Assembly (NCBI GenBank): GCA_046348855.1
Contig: JAXMDK010000002.1
Span: forward strand, 154,072-218,071
Direction: 5' to 3'
Length of the DNA stretch: 64,000 bases
DNA from: TMP-24 sp046348855
GTDB taxonomy: Bacteria; Pseudomonadota; Alphaproteobacteria; Rhodobacterales; Rhodobacteraceae
Shown here: positions 6,186 through 14,459 of the stretch, one piece after another
Layout: each line of letters begins with the position of its first letter
Position numbering within the stretch: position 1 is the stretch's first letter
The notes under the pieces: model-generated
What the model was told of the DNA's origin: nothing
The model's database searches: none
What the model saw: the letters and a program-made list of their open reading frames with translations, nothing else
Position numbers and translations under genes: made by a program

Positions 6186-8612
6186 TCAGCCGCGCATCCG
6201 CGCGCCGTCCGCGTCCCACAGGGCGCCGGTGACCATCCGCGCCTTGCGCCGTTCGCCCAGGATCTCGATCTCGGCCTCGAGCCCGTCGCGGATCAGCTCG
6301 ACCGGCACGAAGGCCTGCGCGACCGACTTGCCCGTCCAGTGCGAATAGCCGCCCGAGGTGCAGAAGCCGACGACCTTGTCGCCGATCCACACCGGCTCGT
6401 AGGCCACCACGTCGGCGTCGGCGGCGTCGATCACGAAGGCGCAGAGCCGGCGCTTCGGCCCTTCGGCCTTTTCCTTCAGCGCCACCGCCTTGCCGATCCA
6501 GTCGGCTTCCTTGTTCCAGCGGATGAAACGGTCGATGCCGGTTTCGCCGGGGAAATAGTCCGGGCTGAACTCGCGCGCCCAGCTGCCGAACCACTTGTCC
6601 AGGCGCAGGCTCATCATCGCCCGCATGCCGAAGGGCCGCAGGCCCAGGTCCTGCCCGGCGTTCCACAACGTATGCCACAGGCTGCGCTGCTTCATGAAAT
6701 CGCAGAAGATTTCATAGCCGAGATCGCCGGTGTAGCTGACCCGCTGGACGAGACAATCGACCATGCCGATGGTGATCTGCTTTGCGTCCATGAACTTGAA
6801 CGCCGCATTCGACACGTCGCTGCGGGTGACGCGGGCCAGAAGCTCGCGCGCCTTCGGGCCGGCGATCTGGAAGCCGGTGACGCGGTCCGAGACATTTTCG
6901 ACGGTCACGCCGGGTTCGGCGTGCTTTTCGAACCAGCGCAGGTGCTGGTCCTGCGCGCCATAGCTGCCGGTGATCTGGAATTCGGTTTCCGACAGGCAGG
7001 TCACGGTGAAGTCGCCGATGATCTTGCCCTTGGGCGACAGCATCGGCGTCAGCGACAGCCGGCCCTTCTGCGGGATCGTGCCGGCCATGATCATGTCGAG
7101 CCAGGCGCGGGCATTCTTGCCCTTCACCCGGAACTTGCCGAAGTTCTGCACCTCGTTGATGCCGACCGCCTCGCGCACGGCGAAAACCTCGGCGCGCGTC
7201 GCCTCCCAGGCGTTCGACCGCTTGAAGGTCGGCTCCTCGTAACGCGGCTCACCGGGCAGCGCGAAGTAGTTCGGCACTTCGAGCCCGTATTGCTGGCCCC
7301 AGACCGCGCCCATCTTGTCGAAGATGTCATACATCGGCGTGGTGCGGAACGGGCGCGCGGCGGGGCGTTCCTCGTTCGGGTAGCTGACCGAAAAGCGCAT
7401 CTGGTAGTTTTCGACGACCTTCGGCACGGTATAGCCCGGCGTCGTCCACTTGCCGAAGCGCGCCACGTCGAAGCCGCGCGGATCGACCTCGGTCTCGCCG
7501 TGGATCATCCATTCGGCGAGGCTCTTGCCCATGCCGCCGCCCTGGCTGAAGCCGGCCATGACCGCGCAGGCCGACCAGTAGTTGCGCAGGCCCGGCACCG
7601 GCCCGATCAGCGGGTTGCCGTCGGGGGCAAAGGTGAAGGGGCCGTGGATCACCCGCTTGACGCCTGTGCGCTCCAGCACCGGGAAGCGGCGGTAGGCGAA
7701 ATTGACCGAATCCTCGATCTTGTCGAACTGTTCGTTCAGCAGCTCGTGACCGAAGCCCCAGGGGGTGCCGTCGATGCTCCAGGGTTCGCAGGGCTTTTCG
7801 TAGAAGCCGATGCACAGCCCGCGGCCTTCCTGGCGCAGGTAGCTTTCGCCGCCGGGGTCCATCACATGCGGGAATTCCCGGCCCGCTTTCAGGATCGCCA
7901 TGATCTCGGGGATGTCGTCGGTCACCAGATACTGGTGCGCCATCGGCAGAAGCGGCAGGTAGACGCCGGCCATCGCCCCCACTTCGCGCGCCCAGAGGCC
8001 GCCGGCGTTGACGATGTGTTCGGCGTGGATGGTGCCCTTTTCGGTCACCACGTCCCAGCCGCCGTCGGGGCGGGGGTTGGTTTCAAGAACGCGGTTGTGC
8101 AGCACGATCTCGGCCCCGCCCATCCGCGCCGCCTTGGCGTAGGCATGGGTGGTGCCCGACGGGTCGAGGTGGCCGTCCAGCGGATCGTAAAGCGCGCCGA
8201 TGATGCCGTCGGTGTTCACCAGCCCGTCGGTGAACTTCTCGATCTCGGCCGGCGTCAGGATTTCGGTGTGCAGCCCCATATAGCGATGCTTGGCGCGTTC
8301 GGCCTTCAGCATCTCGAACCGCGCCTGGTTGTCGGCCATGGTGATGCCGCCGACATGGTGAAGCCCGCAGGAAATGCCGGTGATCTTTTCCAGCTCCTTG
8401 TAAAGCCCGATCGTGTAGCCCTGCAGCGCCGCCATGTTCGTGTCGCCGTTCAGCGTGTGAAAGCCGCCCGCCGCATGCCAGGTCGATCCCGAGGTCAGTT
8501 CCGACCGTTCGATCAGCATCACGTCTTTCCAGCCGTATTTGGTCAGGTGGTACAGAACCGAACAGCCGACCACGCCGCCGCCGATCACGGCCACCTGGGT
8601 ATGGGTTTTCAT
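6186..8612 (-). CDS. FAD-dependent oxidoreductase fused to GcvT domains (dimethylglycine/sarcosine dehydrogenase type)
   Basis: An 808-residue enzyme. The N-terminus has a Rossmann FAD loop (VAVIGGGVVGCSVLYHL, residues 7-23) followed by SGSTWHAAGG, the DAO fold seen in methylated-glycine dehydrogenases. From about residue 430 there is a linker and then an aminomethyltransferase (GcvT) domain and C-terminal barrel (GLEVPNYFALPGEP, SYTGDLGYEIF, RLDKWFGSWAREFSPDY). Family members oxidatively demethylate dimethylglycine, sarcosine or related methylamines and pass the one-carbon unit to tetrahydrofolate. The exact substrate cannot be read from sequence. The start has a good ribosome site (AGGGAGCGAAAG). 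Its upstream region carries a 15-bp palindrome. Confidence 0.85.
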   Translation of the reverse strand: MKTHTQVAVIGGGVVGCSVLYHLTKYGWKDVMLIERSELTSGSTWHAAGGFHTLNGDTNMAALQGYTIGLYKELEKITGISCGLHHVGGITMADNQARFEMLKAERAKHRYMGLHTEILTPAEIEKFTDGLVNTDGIIGALYDPLDGHLDPSGTTHAYAKAARMGGAEIVLHNRVLETNPRPDGGWDVVTEKGTIHAEHIVNAGGLWAREVGAMAGVYLPLLPMAHQYLVTDDIPEIMAILKAGREFPHVMDPGGESYLRQEGRGLCIGFYEKPCEPWSIDGTPWGFGHELLNEQFDKIEDSVNFAYRRFPVLERTGVKRVIHGPFTFAPDGNPLIGPVPGLRNYWSACAVMAGFSQGGGMGKSLAEWMIHGETEVDPRGFDVARFGKWTTPGYTVPKVVENYQMRFSVSYPNEERPAARPFRTTPMYDIFDKMGAVWGQQYGLEVPNYFALPGEPRYEEPTFKRSNAWEATRAEVFAVREAVGINEVQNFGKFRVKGKNARAWLDMIMAGTIPQKGRLSLTPMLSPKGKIIGDFTVTCLSETEFQITGSYGAQDQHLRWFEKHAEPGVTVENVSDRVTGFQIAGPKARELLARVTRSDVSNAAFKFMDAKQITIGMVDCLVQRVSYTGDLGYEIFCDFMKQRSLWHTLWNAGQDLGLRPFGMRAMMSLRLDKWFGSWAREFSPDYFPGETGIDRFIRWNKEADWIGKAVALKEKAEGPKRRLCAFVIDAADADVVAYEPVWIGDKVVGFCTSGGYSHWTGKSVAQAFVPVELIRDGLEAEIEILGERRKARMVTGALWDADGARMRG

Positions 8613-8692
8613 CTTTCGCTCCCTGTTCCGGCATACACGCCAGTGTCGGAGGCGATGATTACAGCGGCATCGGGCAGAAGATGAGTGATCTT

Positions 8693-8707
8693 CGACAAAT
8701 ATTGTCG
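8693..8707. promoter_or_regulatory. 15-bp perfect palindrome between divergent genes (operator candidate)
   Basis: CGACAA-ATA-TTGTCG is a perfect inverted repeat 81 bases upstream of the GcvT-fusion oxidoreductase start and 115 bases before the glycosyltransferase start. Its AT-rich centre and position suggest a binding site for a dimeric regulator, most likely of the methylamine-type oxidoreductase. I do not recognise the motif, and no regulator gene is adjacent. Confidence 0.4.
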
Positions 8708-8821
8708 TTTTTCGCCGATGTTCCCGGCCCGGCGGCGGCCTGCGCGCGAAGTTGATTGGCCGTTGAACGACTTCGCTTTACGCACGAAGCCAGAACCGCA
8801 TGGCGCGGCAAGGAGTGGCCC

Positions 8822-10375
8822 GTGATTCGCCTGACAATACCGCGCATTCTGGCCGCCTTTGCCCTTTTGATCCTGTGCCTGCTGCTGTTGCGGCCGCTCC
8901 TGCCGGTGGATGAAACCCGCTATCTGGCGGTGGCCTGGGAAATGCGCCTCAGCGGCGACCCCCTGCACTTGACCCGCAATTTTGCCCCCTATGCGCACAA
9001 GCCGCCGCTCTTGTTCTGGCTCATCAACCTGGTGTGGGGGCTGACCGGGGTCAGCGAGATCGCCGCGCGGCTGGTGGCGCCGGCGTTCGGGGTGGCGGTG
9101 GTCGGCGCGACGGCGGGGCTGGCGCGCAGCTTCTGGCCGGGCGAGCGCGAACCGGCCGTGGCGGCGGCGGCGATGCTGGCCGGGTTTAGCCTGTTCCAGC
9201 TTTACGGCAGCGCCACGATGTTCGACACGATGCTGTCGCTGGCGGTCGTGGGCGGGATCGCGGCGCTGTGGCGGGTGGGCTATGGCGAACAGGGCCGGGC
9301 GCCCTGGGCCGCCTTCGGGCTGATGCTGGCGTTCGGGGCCTATGCCAAGGGGCCGGTGATCCTGATCCACCTGCTGCCGCCCCTGCTCTTGATGCGCTTC
9401 TGGGCGCCCGAGCCGCCCGCCTTGCGGCAGGCGGCCAAGGGGTTCGGGCTGGCGCTGGCGATCGGGCTGGGGCTGATGGCGCTGTGGCTGGTGCCGACGC
9501 TGCTGACCGCCGACGCTGCCTTCCGTCATGAACTCCTCTGGAGCCAGTCGGCCGAGCGGGTTGCCGGCGGCATGGCGCACGACCGGCCCGGCTGGTTCCT
9601 GCTGGCACTGTTGCCGGTGATCCTGTTCCCGTGGGGCTGGTCGGCGCGTTTCTGGTCGGGCCTGCCAAAGGCGCTGCGCGGTGATCCGGCGGCGATGCTC
9701 TGCGCGATCTGGGCGGTGTCGGGGGTGGTGCTGTTCTCGCTCGTCTCCTCCAAGCAGGCGCACTACCTGCTGCCGGAACTGCCGGCGCTGGCGCTGTTGG
9801 CGGCGCGGCCGATGGGCGTCGGCGGGCCGGGGCGCAGCCTCGCGCCGTGGCTGGCGCTGGCGGCGGCGGCGCTGATTGCCGGGATGGTCACCGGGATCGT
9901 GCCGGCCGGATCGTCGCCGCTGGCGATGCAGACCTTTCCGCTTCTGGGGCTGGCGGCGATGCTGGCGGCATTGGGGCTGGCGGCGCGGCGGATGGATCTC
10001 TTGCCGGGGCACCTGTTGCTGGGTGCCGGCGCGACGCTGGCGCTGCATCTGTTCCTGTACGTTGCCGGGGGCTTTGCCGACTATGACAGCCGGCGGCTGG
10101 CGATCCTGCTCAGCCCGGCCGGCGACGGGCAGCTGGCGGTGACCGGCATGACCTACAACGCCGAAGTCAACTTCACCGCCCGCTACCGCCAGCCGGTCGC
10201 CACGCCGGCCACCGCCGCCGACCTTGTCGCCTGGGCGGTCGCCCATCCGCAGGGCATGGTGTTCGGGCCGGTGGCCACCGCGCCGATCAAGACGCCGCCG
10301 GAACAGGCCCTGTCCTTCGGCGGCGACATGATCGGCATCTGGCCGGCGTCGGCGGCGCTTACCGCTCGGGAATGA
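8822..10375 (+). CDS. ArnT-like glycosyltransferase, GT39/PMT superfamily membrane protein
   Basis: A 517-residue integral membrane protein. The N-terminal membrane segment (AAFALLILCLLLLRPLL) is followed by the luminal motif VDETRYLAVAWEM, the (D/E)E(T/S)RY signature of ArnT/PMT lipid-linked sugar transferases, then HKPPLLFW. Around a dozen hydrophobic segments follow, as in the family. Members transfer a sugar from a polyprenyl phosphate to lipid A or a surface glycan. The frame is open upstream to 8756, but AAGGAG at 8810-8815 lies six bases before the GTG at 8822, so that is the start. The 3' end overlaps the convergent livM by 17 bases. Confidence 0.82.
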   Translation: MIRLTIPRILAAFALLILCLLLLRPLLPVDETRYLAVAWEMRLSGDPLHLTRNFAPYAHKPPLLFWLINLVWGLTGVSEIAARLVAPAFGVAVVGATAGLARSFWPGEREPAVAAAAMLAGFSLFQLYGSATMFDTMLSLAVVGGIAALWRVGYGEQGRAPWAAFGLMLAFGAYAKGPVILIHLLPPLLLMRFWAPEPPALRQAAKGFGLALAIGLGLMALWLVPTLLTADAAFRHELLWSQSAERVAGGMAHDRPGWFLLALLPVILFPWGWSARFWSGLPKALRGDPAAMLCAIWAVSGVVLFSLVSSKQAHYLLPELPALALLAARPMGVGGPGRSLAPWLALAAAALIAGMVTGIVPAGSSPLAMQTFPLLGLAAMLAALGLAARRMDLLPGHLLLGAGATLALHLFLYVAGGFADYDSRRLAILLSPAGDGQLAVTGMTYNAEVNFTARYRQPVATPATAADLVAWAVAHPQGMVFGPVATAPIKTPPEQALSFGGDMIGIWPASAALTARE

Positions 10376-11714
10376 GGCCGCGCGGGGCGAAGCGCAGCAC
10401 GATCAGCAGGATCAGCCCCATGGTGATGGTGCGCATCTGCGCGGCGCTGTCGAGCAGGTAGTGCTTCGCGACCGAGGTGTCGTCCATCCCGCTGGTCAGC
10501 GTATACATCAGCGCGTTGCCCCACGGCTCGACCTTGACCCACAGGAACCAGATCAGGAACGACCCGAGGATCGCGCCCCAGTTGTTGCCCGACCCGCCGA
10601 CGATGACCATCAGCCAGATGGTGAAGGTGTAGCGCAGCGGCGTGAAGCTGCCGGGGGTCAGCTGCCCGTCAAGGGTGATGAGCATGGCGCCAGCCAGCCC
10701 GCAGATGGCCGAGCCGAGAATGAAGATCTGCAGATGCCGGCCGGTCACGTCCTTGCCCATCGCCCGCGCCGCGGTTTCGTTGTCGCGGATCGCCCGCATC
10801 ATCCGGCCCCAGGGGCTTTTCAACGCCAGTTCGCAGGCCAGCAGCAGGATCAGCAGAACCGTCAGGAACAGGGCGCCATAGAGCAGCTTGACCATGATCG
10901 TCGAGGCCGTCACCGGGTCCCAGCCAAAGCTGTTGACCCATTCGAGGAACCGCGGGTTGACCTGGAGGTTCACTTCGTCCGGCACCGGCCAGGGGCGGGG
11001 CAGGGCGATGACGTTCTTCACCCCCCGGTCCAGCCAGTCCTCGTTCTTCAGGATGGCGACGATGATCTCGCCGATCCCCAGCGTGGCGATGGCCAGATAG
11101 TCGGACCTCAGCCCCAGCGCGGTCTTGCCGATCACCCAGGCGGCGGCGGCGGCGAAGAGCGCGCCCACCGGCCAGGACACCAGCGCCGGCAGGTCCAGCC
11201 CGCCGACATTGCCGTGGGCGGCCGGGTCGTTGGCTTCGATGAAGGTCACGGCCGGGTCGAGGATGCCGCGGTAGACGAAGAAGCCCGCCACCAGAAGCGC
11301 GATCATCGACAGGGTCCGGGTGCGGCCGGTGGTGCGGCCGTACAGCGCCACCGCCGCGGCGATGACGCCGGCGCCGACGATGAAGGCGGCGATCAGCCGG
11401 TAGACCCCGCCGCCGACCCAGACCGCCGGCACCACCGGCGACGAGATCAGCACCGGCGCCAGCCCGCCAAGGGCCACAAAGCCGACGATGCCGGTGTTGA
11501 ACAGGCCGGCATAGCCCCACTGCATGTTCACCCCCAGCGCCATGATCGCCGAGATCAGGCACAGGTTCATGATGACCAGCGACGAGTTCCAGCTGTCGCC
11601 GAAGATGGTGAACTCGGTCCCGGTCGGCCCGATGGTCCACCGCACGGTGCCCTCCAGCACGAAGAGCGACGCCACGACCGCGAACAGGCCGATATTGCGC
11701 CAGTTGATGGTCAT
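10359..11714 (-). CDS. livM: Branched-chain amino acid-type ABC transporter permease LivM
   Basis: A 451-residue polytopic permease. The signature parts are MQWGYAGLFNTGIVGFVALGG, the LGLRSDYLAIATLGIGEII stretch and the EAA-like loop GRMMRAIRDNETAARAMGKD. Several membrane helices lie on either side, and the C-terminus ends RFAPRGLIPER, as in LivM. It is longer than the usual ~330-420 residues because of an extra loop around residues 130-190. Its ATG overlaps the livH TGA (ATGA). It works with LivH and the ATPases LivG/LivF to import an amino acid or related solute. The product ends inside the glycosyltransferase 3' end. Confidence 0.9.
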   Translation of the reverse strand: MTINWRNIGLFAVVASLFVLEGTVRWTIGPTGTEFTIFGDSWNSSLVIMNLCLISAIMALGVNMQWGYAGLFNTGIVGFVALGGLAPVLISSPVVPAVWVGGGVYRLIAAFIVGAGVIAAAVALYGRTTGRTRTLSMIALLVAGFFVYRGILDPAVTFIEANDPAAHGNVGGLDLPALVSWPVGALFAAAAAWVIGKTALGLRSDYLAIATLGIGEIIVAILKNEDWLDRGVKNVIALPRPWPVPDEVNLQVNPRFLEWVNSFGWDPVTASTIMVKLLYGALFLTVLLILLLACELALKSPWGRMMRAIRDNETAARAMGKDVTGRHLQIFILGSAICGLAGAMLITLDGQLTPGSFTPLRYTFTIWLMVIVGGSGNNWGAILGSFLIWFLWVKVEPWGNALMYTLTSGMDDTSVAKHYLLDSAAQMRTITMGLILLIVLRFAPRGLIPER

Positions 11715-12721
11715 ACCGATTTCCCCTTGAAGATGCCGGTCGGTTTGAACAGCAGCACGATGATGAGGATCGCGAAGCTGACCGAGAACTTGTAGTCGGT
11801 GGACAGGATCTGCAGCAGGCTGTCTGGCGCCAGGCTGGCCGGAAGCAGGTAGGTCGCCACCTTCTTCCAGGCATAGGTCACGCCGACCTCGGAAAAGGCC
11901 ACCAGGAAGCCGCCGGCGATGGCGCCCAGCGGATTGCCCAGCCCGCCGACCACGGCGGCGGCGAAGATCGGCAGCAGGAGCGAGAAATAGTTGAACGACT
12001 TGTAAGCCTTGTCCAGCCCGTAGAGCGTGCCGCCGATCACCGCGATGCCGGTGGCGATGATCCAGGTGATCTGCACCACCCGTTCGGGGTTGATCCCGGA
12101 CAGCAGGGCCAGATCCTCGTTGTCGGAAAAGGCCCGCATCGACTTGCCGGTGCGGGTGTTGTTCAGGAACCAGAACAGCGCCCAGACCACCAGCGCCGCC
12201 GCCACCAGGGTGATGAGCTGGGTCGAGCGCAGCGCCAGCCCCTCGGCCAGGCCGGTCGCCGCCTTGAAGCTGTTCGGCTCGATCACGAACTTGGTGCCGT
12301 CGACGAACTTGATCTCCTCGACGCCGATGATGAAGCGGGTGATGCCGGCCATCACGAACATCACCCCCATCGAGGCAATGACGACGATCACCGGCTTGGC
12401 CCGCACCCGCCGGTAATAGCGATAGACCAGCCGGTCGGTCAGCAGCGCCAGCGCCGAGGTGACGGCGATGCCGAAGGGCAGGGCCAAGAGCGCGGTGGGC
12501 AGGGGGCCAAGGCCGATGCCATGCGCCTGGAACCACCAGGTCAGCAGGATCACCACCCCGGTGCCGAAAGCCATCGTGTCACCCAGCGCGAAGTTGGAAA
12601 ACCGCAGGATGCCATAGACCAGCGTCGCCGCCAGCGCCCCGAGCGCCAGCTGCGCCCCATAGGCGGCGGCGGGCACCACCACGAAATTCAGCAGGGCGAC
12701 GATTGCGTTCAGGACGTCCAA
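11711..12721 (-). CDS. livH: Branched-chain amino acid-type ABC transporter permease LivH
   Basis: A 336-residue inner-membrane permease. Typical LivH features are AYGAQLALGALAATLVYGILRFSNFALGDTMAFG in pieces, PVIVVIASMGVMF in the middle and the GGLGNPLGAIAGGFLVAFSE region. The frame is open upstream, but that extension has no protein-like character. A TTG start at 12721 is preferred: GGGAG lies about seven bases before it and the protein then starts LDVLNAIVALLNF, as expected. ATGA overlap with livM. It is separated from the upstream exported-protein frames by about 145 bases. Confidence 0.88.
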   Translation of the reverse strand: MDVLNAIVALLNFVVVPAAAYGAQLALGALAATLVYGILRFSNFALGDTMAFGTGVVILLTWWFQAHGIGLGPLPTALLALPFGIAVTSALALLTDRLVYRYYRRVRAKPVIVVIASMGVMFVMAGITRFIIGVEEIKFVDGTKFVIEPNSFKAATGLAEGLALRSTQLITLVAAALVVWALFWFLNNTRTGKSMRAFSDNEDLALLSGINPERVVQITWIIATGIAVIGGTLYGLDKAYKSFNYFSLLLPIFAAAVVGGLGNPLGAIAGGFLVAFSEVGVTYAWKKVATYLLPASLAPDSLLQILSTDYKFSVSFAILIIVLLFKPTGIFKGKSV

Positions 12722-12866
12722 TGCAGTTCTCCCGTTGCAGATTGGGTTCCAGCTTTTGGTTTGTCGTGGACGGAAGTCTTGCCCGAGCGATCCGATGCCC
12801 GGAATGACGCCGCCGACCCGGGCCGGGAAACGCTGTGGTCGGTGCTGCGATGGCTGGCGAAGGTTG

Positions 12867-13331
12867 TCACTGGAATGCTGGCCCCTTCTCACAAGTGCCT
12901 GAATATTTTGTTAGTTTTGGTGGGCTGCCTTTCGGCCCGCTTTCAACCTCCTTGTAGGTTGCCGCCCCATTCGGCCGGATCAGCAGGCGCAGGTTCGTGT
13001 CGCCGAACGCGCTCTCGAAGAGTTTTCCCGACTTGGTCTCGCGTATGTCGAAACAGAGCAGCGCATCGCTGGACAGGTCCAAGACGCAGGCGGTGCCGGG
13101 TGCGTCGGCGACCAACCAAATGTCCGGGCCAGTGACTTCGCTTCCCGCATTCTCCGACCGAAGCTTGCAGTGCGCAACCAACTCGGAACGGGCGTTTGGA
13201 CCGGAAAAGTAGCGTTCGTTTTCATCGGAGTGAATGACGCCAGGAACAAGACTTGGACCAAGCAAGTCGTTGGTGGGATCGAAGCACTGTCCTGACGAAT
13301 GAGCGGGCACCTTTGTTCCATCAATTGTCAC
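12867..13331 (-). CDS. Unknown exported-protein fragment, downstream part of a frameshifted gene
   Basis: A 154-residue frame starting at a GTG that overlaps the stop of the upstream frame (GTGA). The protein-like reading continues upstream of this GTG: SGEQPFTYDRD runs straight into VTIDGTKVPAHSS. The frame is therefore probably the C-terminal part of one longer protein whose N-terminal half is the neighbouring frame. Four cysteines (CFDPTND, HCKL, CVLDL, CFDIRE) and a fifth near the end (GTCEK) suit a periplasmic disulfide protein. No family recognised. GC content is visibly lower than in the flanking transporter genes. Confidence 0.55.
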   Translation of the reverse strand: MTIDGTKVPAHSSGQCFDPTNDLLGPSLVPGVIHSDENERYFSGPNARSELVAHCKLRSENAGSEVTGPDIWLVADAPGTACVLDLSSDALLCFDIRETKSGKLFESAFGDTNLRLLIRPNGAATYKEVESGPKGSPPKLTKYSGTCEKGPAFQ

Positions 13332-13744
13332 ATCGCGGTCGTAGGTGAATGGCTGTTCGCCGGATCGGACGCTGATGATGCTGCGGCGTCCCCATGCGAC
13401 GTCGGCGCGGGGGCCTGAACCTTGAGGCGCGCAGAGCCGCCGCCTTCGGTCGGCCAGCTATAGATGCGCGCGCCAGTCAGAAGGTTCTGGCCATGTTTGG
13501 GAATGTCGAATTCCGAACGGACAGTGAAAACCTGATCATAGGTTCCAAACTCCATATGGTCTTGCTGGCCACGCGGCGAGATGAAAATCACTTGCCGATG
13601 TGCCGCATCCTGGGGCTTCGCGCAAACGCCGCTGACACACTCCATGTCGACGCCGCAAAGCAGTTGGCCATCTTCCGCCGCCGCATGGGCCGTTGAGGCC
13701 GGGGTCGCGGCCGCGCAGCAGAGGATCGCCATGCGCGCTCGCAC
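13328..13744 (-). CDS. Unknown exported protein with signal peptide, upstream part of a frameshifted gene
   Basis: A 138-residue frame starting at a GTG six bases after the livF stop, with an alternative ATG at 13732. MAILCCAAATPASTAHAAAEDG looks like a signal peptide with an AHA-A cleavage site. The mature part has protein-like sequence up to about ARLKVQAP, then becomes Ala/Ser/Thr-rich and chance-like. One added base in the run of five G at 13409-13413 (five C on the coding strand) would join the reading to the following frame as VQAPRADVAWGRRS. It is either one broken gene, a sequencing slip or a programmed shift. Function unknown; it lies between livF and livH. Confidence 0.55.
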   Translation of the reverse strand: MRARMAILCCAAATPASTAHAAAEDGQLLCGVDMECVSGVCAKPQDAAHRQVIFISPRGQQDHMEFGTYDQVFTVRSEFDIPKHGQNLLTGARIYSWPTEGGGSARLKVQAPAPTSHGDAAASSASDPANSHSPTTAM

Positions 13745-13748
13745 TGCT

Positions 13749-14459
13749 CTATCCCCCCAGGAACGTGCGACGGACCTCGGGGTCGGCCATCAGGGCCTTG
13801 CCGGTGTCGGTGTAACGGTTGCGGCCCTGGACCAGCACATAGCCCTGGTCGGCGATCTCGAGCGCCTGGCGGGCGTTCTGTTCGACCATCAGGATCGAGA
13901 TGCCGGTGCGCGCCACCTCGATGATCCGGTCGAAAAGTTCGTCCATCACGATGGGCGAGACGCCGGCGGTCGGCTCGTCCAACATCAGCACCTTGGGCTG
14001 GGTCATCAGCGCCCGCCCAACCGCGACCTGCTGGCGCTGGCCGCCGGACAGCTCGCCCGCCGGCTGGCGGCGCTTGTCCTTCAGGATCGGGAACAGGTCG
14101 TAGACCTGCTCCATCGTGTCGCGGAAATTGTCGGTGCGGATGAAGGCACCCATTTCCAGGTTTTCCTCGACCGACATCGACGGGAAGACGTTGTTGACCT
14201 GGGGGACGAAGCCCATGCCCTTTCGGACTCGTTCCTGCGGGGAAAGGGCGCTGATGTCCTCGCCGTTCAGCCGGACATGGCCGCCGCGCAGTTTCAGCAT
14301 GCCGAAGACGGCCTTCATCGCCGTCGACTTGCCGGCGCCGTTCGGCCCGACGATCACCGCGATCTGGCCCTTGTCGACGGCCAGCGTGCATTCGTGCAGG
14401 ATGTCGGCCGCGCCATAGCCGCCGGTCATCTTGTCGCCGATGAGGAAGGGTTCGCTCAT
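13749..14459 (-). CDS. livF: ABC transporter ATP-binding protein LivF
   Basis: A 236-residue ATPase. The Walker A loop is VGPNGAGKST (about residues 38-47), the signature GELSGGQRQQVAVGRAL, the Walker B VLMLDEPTAG and the switch histidine is replaced by the LivF-type VEQNARQAL. The preceding FPSMSVEENLEMG is diagnostic of LivF over LivG. It energises import through LivHM. The ATG overlaps the stop of the upstream exported-protein gene (ATGA). Confidence 0.92.
   Translation of the reverse strand: MSEPFLIGDKMTGGYGAADILHECTLAVDKGQIAVIVGPNGAGKSTAMKAVFGMLKLRGGHVRLNGEDISALSPQERVRKGMGFVPQVNNVFPSMSVEENLEMGAFIRTDNFRDTMEQVYDLFPILKDKRRQPAGELSGGQRQQVAVGRALMTQPKVLMLDEPTAGVSPIVMDELFDRIIEVARTGISILMVEQNARQALEIADQGYVLVQGRNRYTDTGKALMADPEVRRTFLGG

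Noticed and set aside
6339..8684. A 781-codon plus-strand frame
   Set aside because: It lies wholly antisense to the FAD/GcvT oxidoreductase, whose motifs are unmistakable. Long antisense frames are expected in DNA this rich in GC.
10359..12536. A 725-residue fused permease reading through livH
   Set aside because: The upstream part is livH in the wrong frame. livM starts at 11714 in an ATGA overlap with livH.
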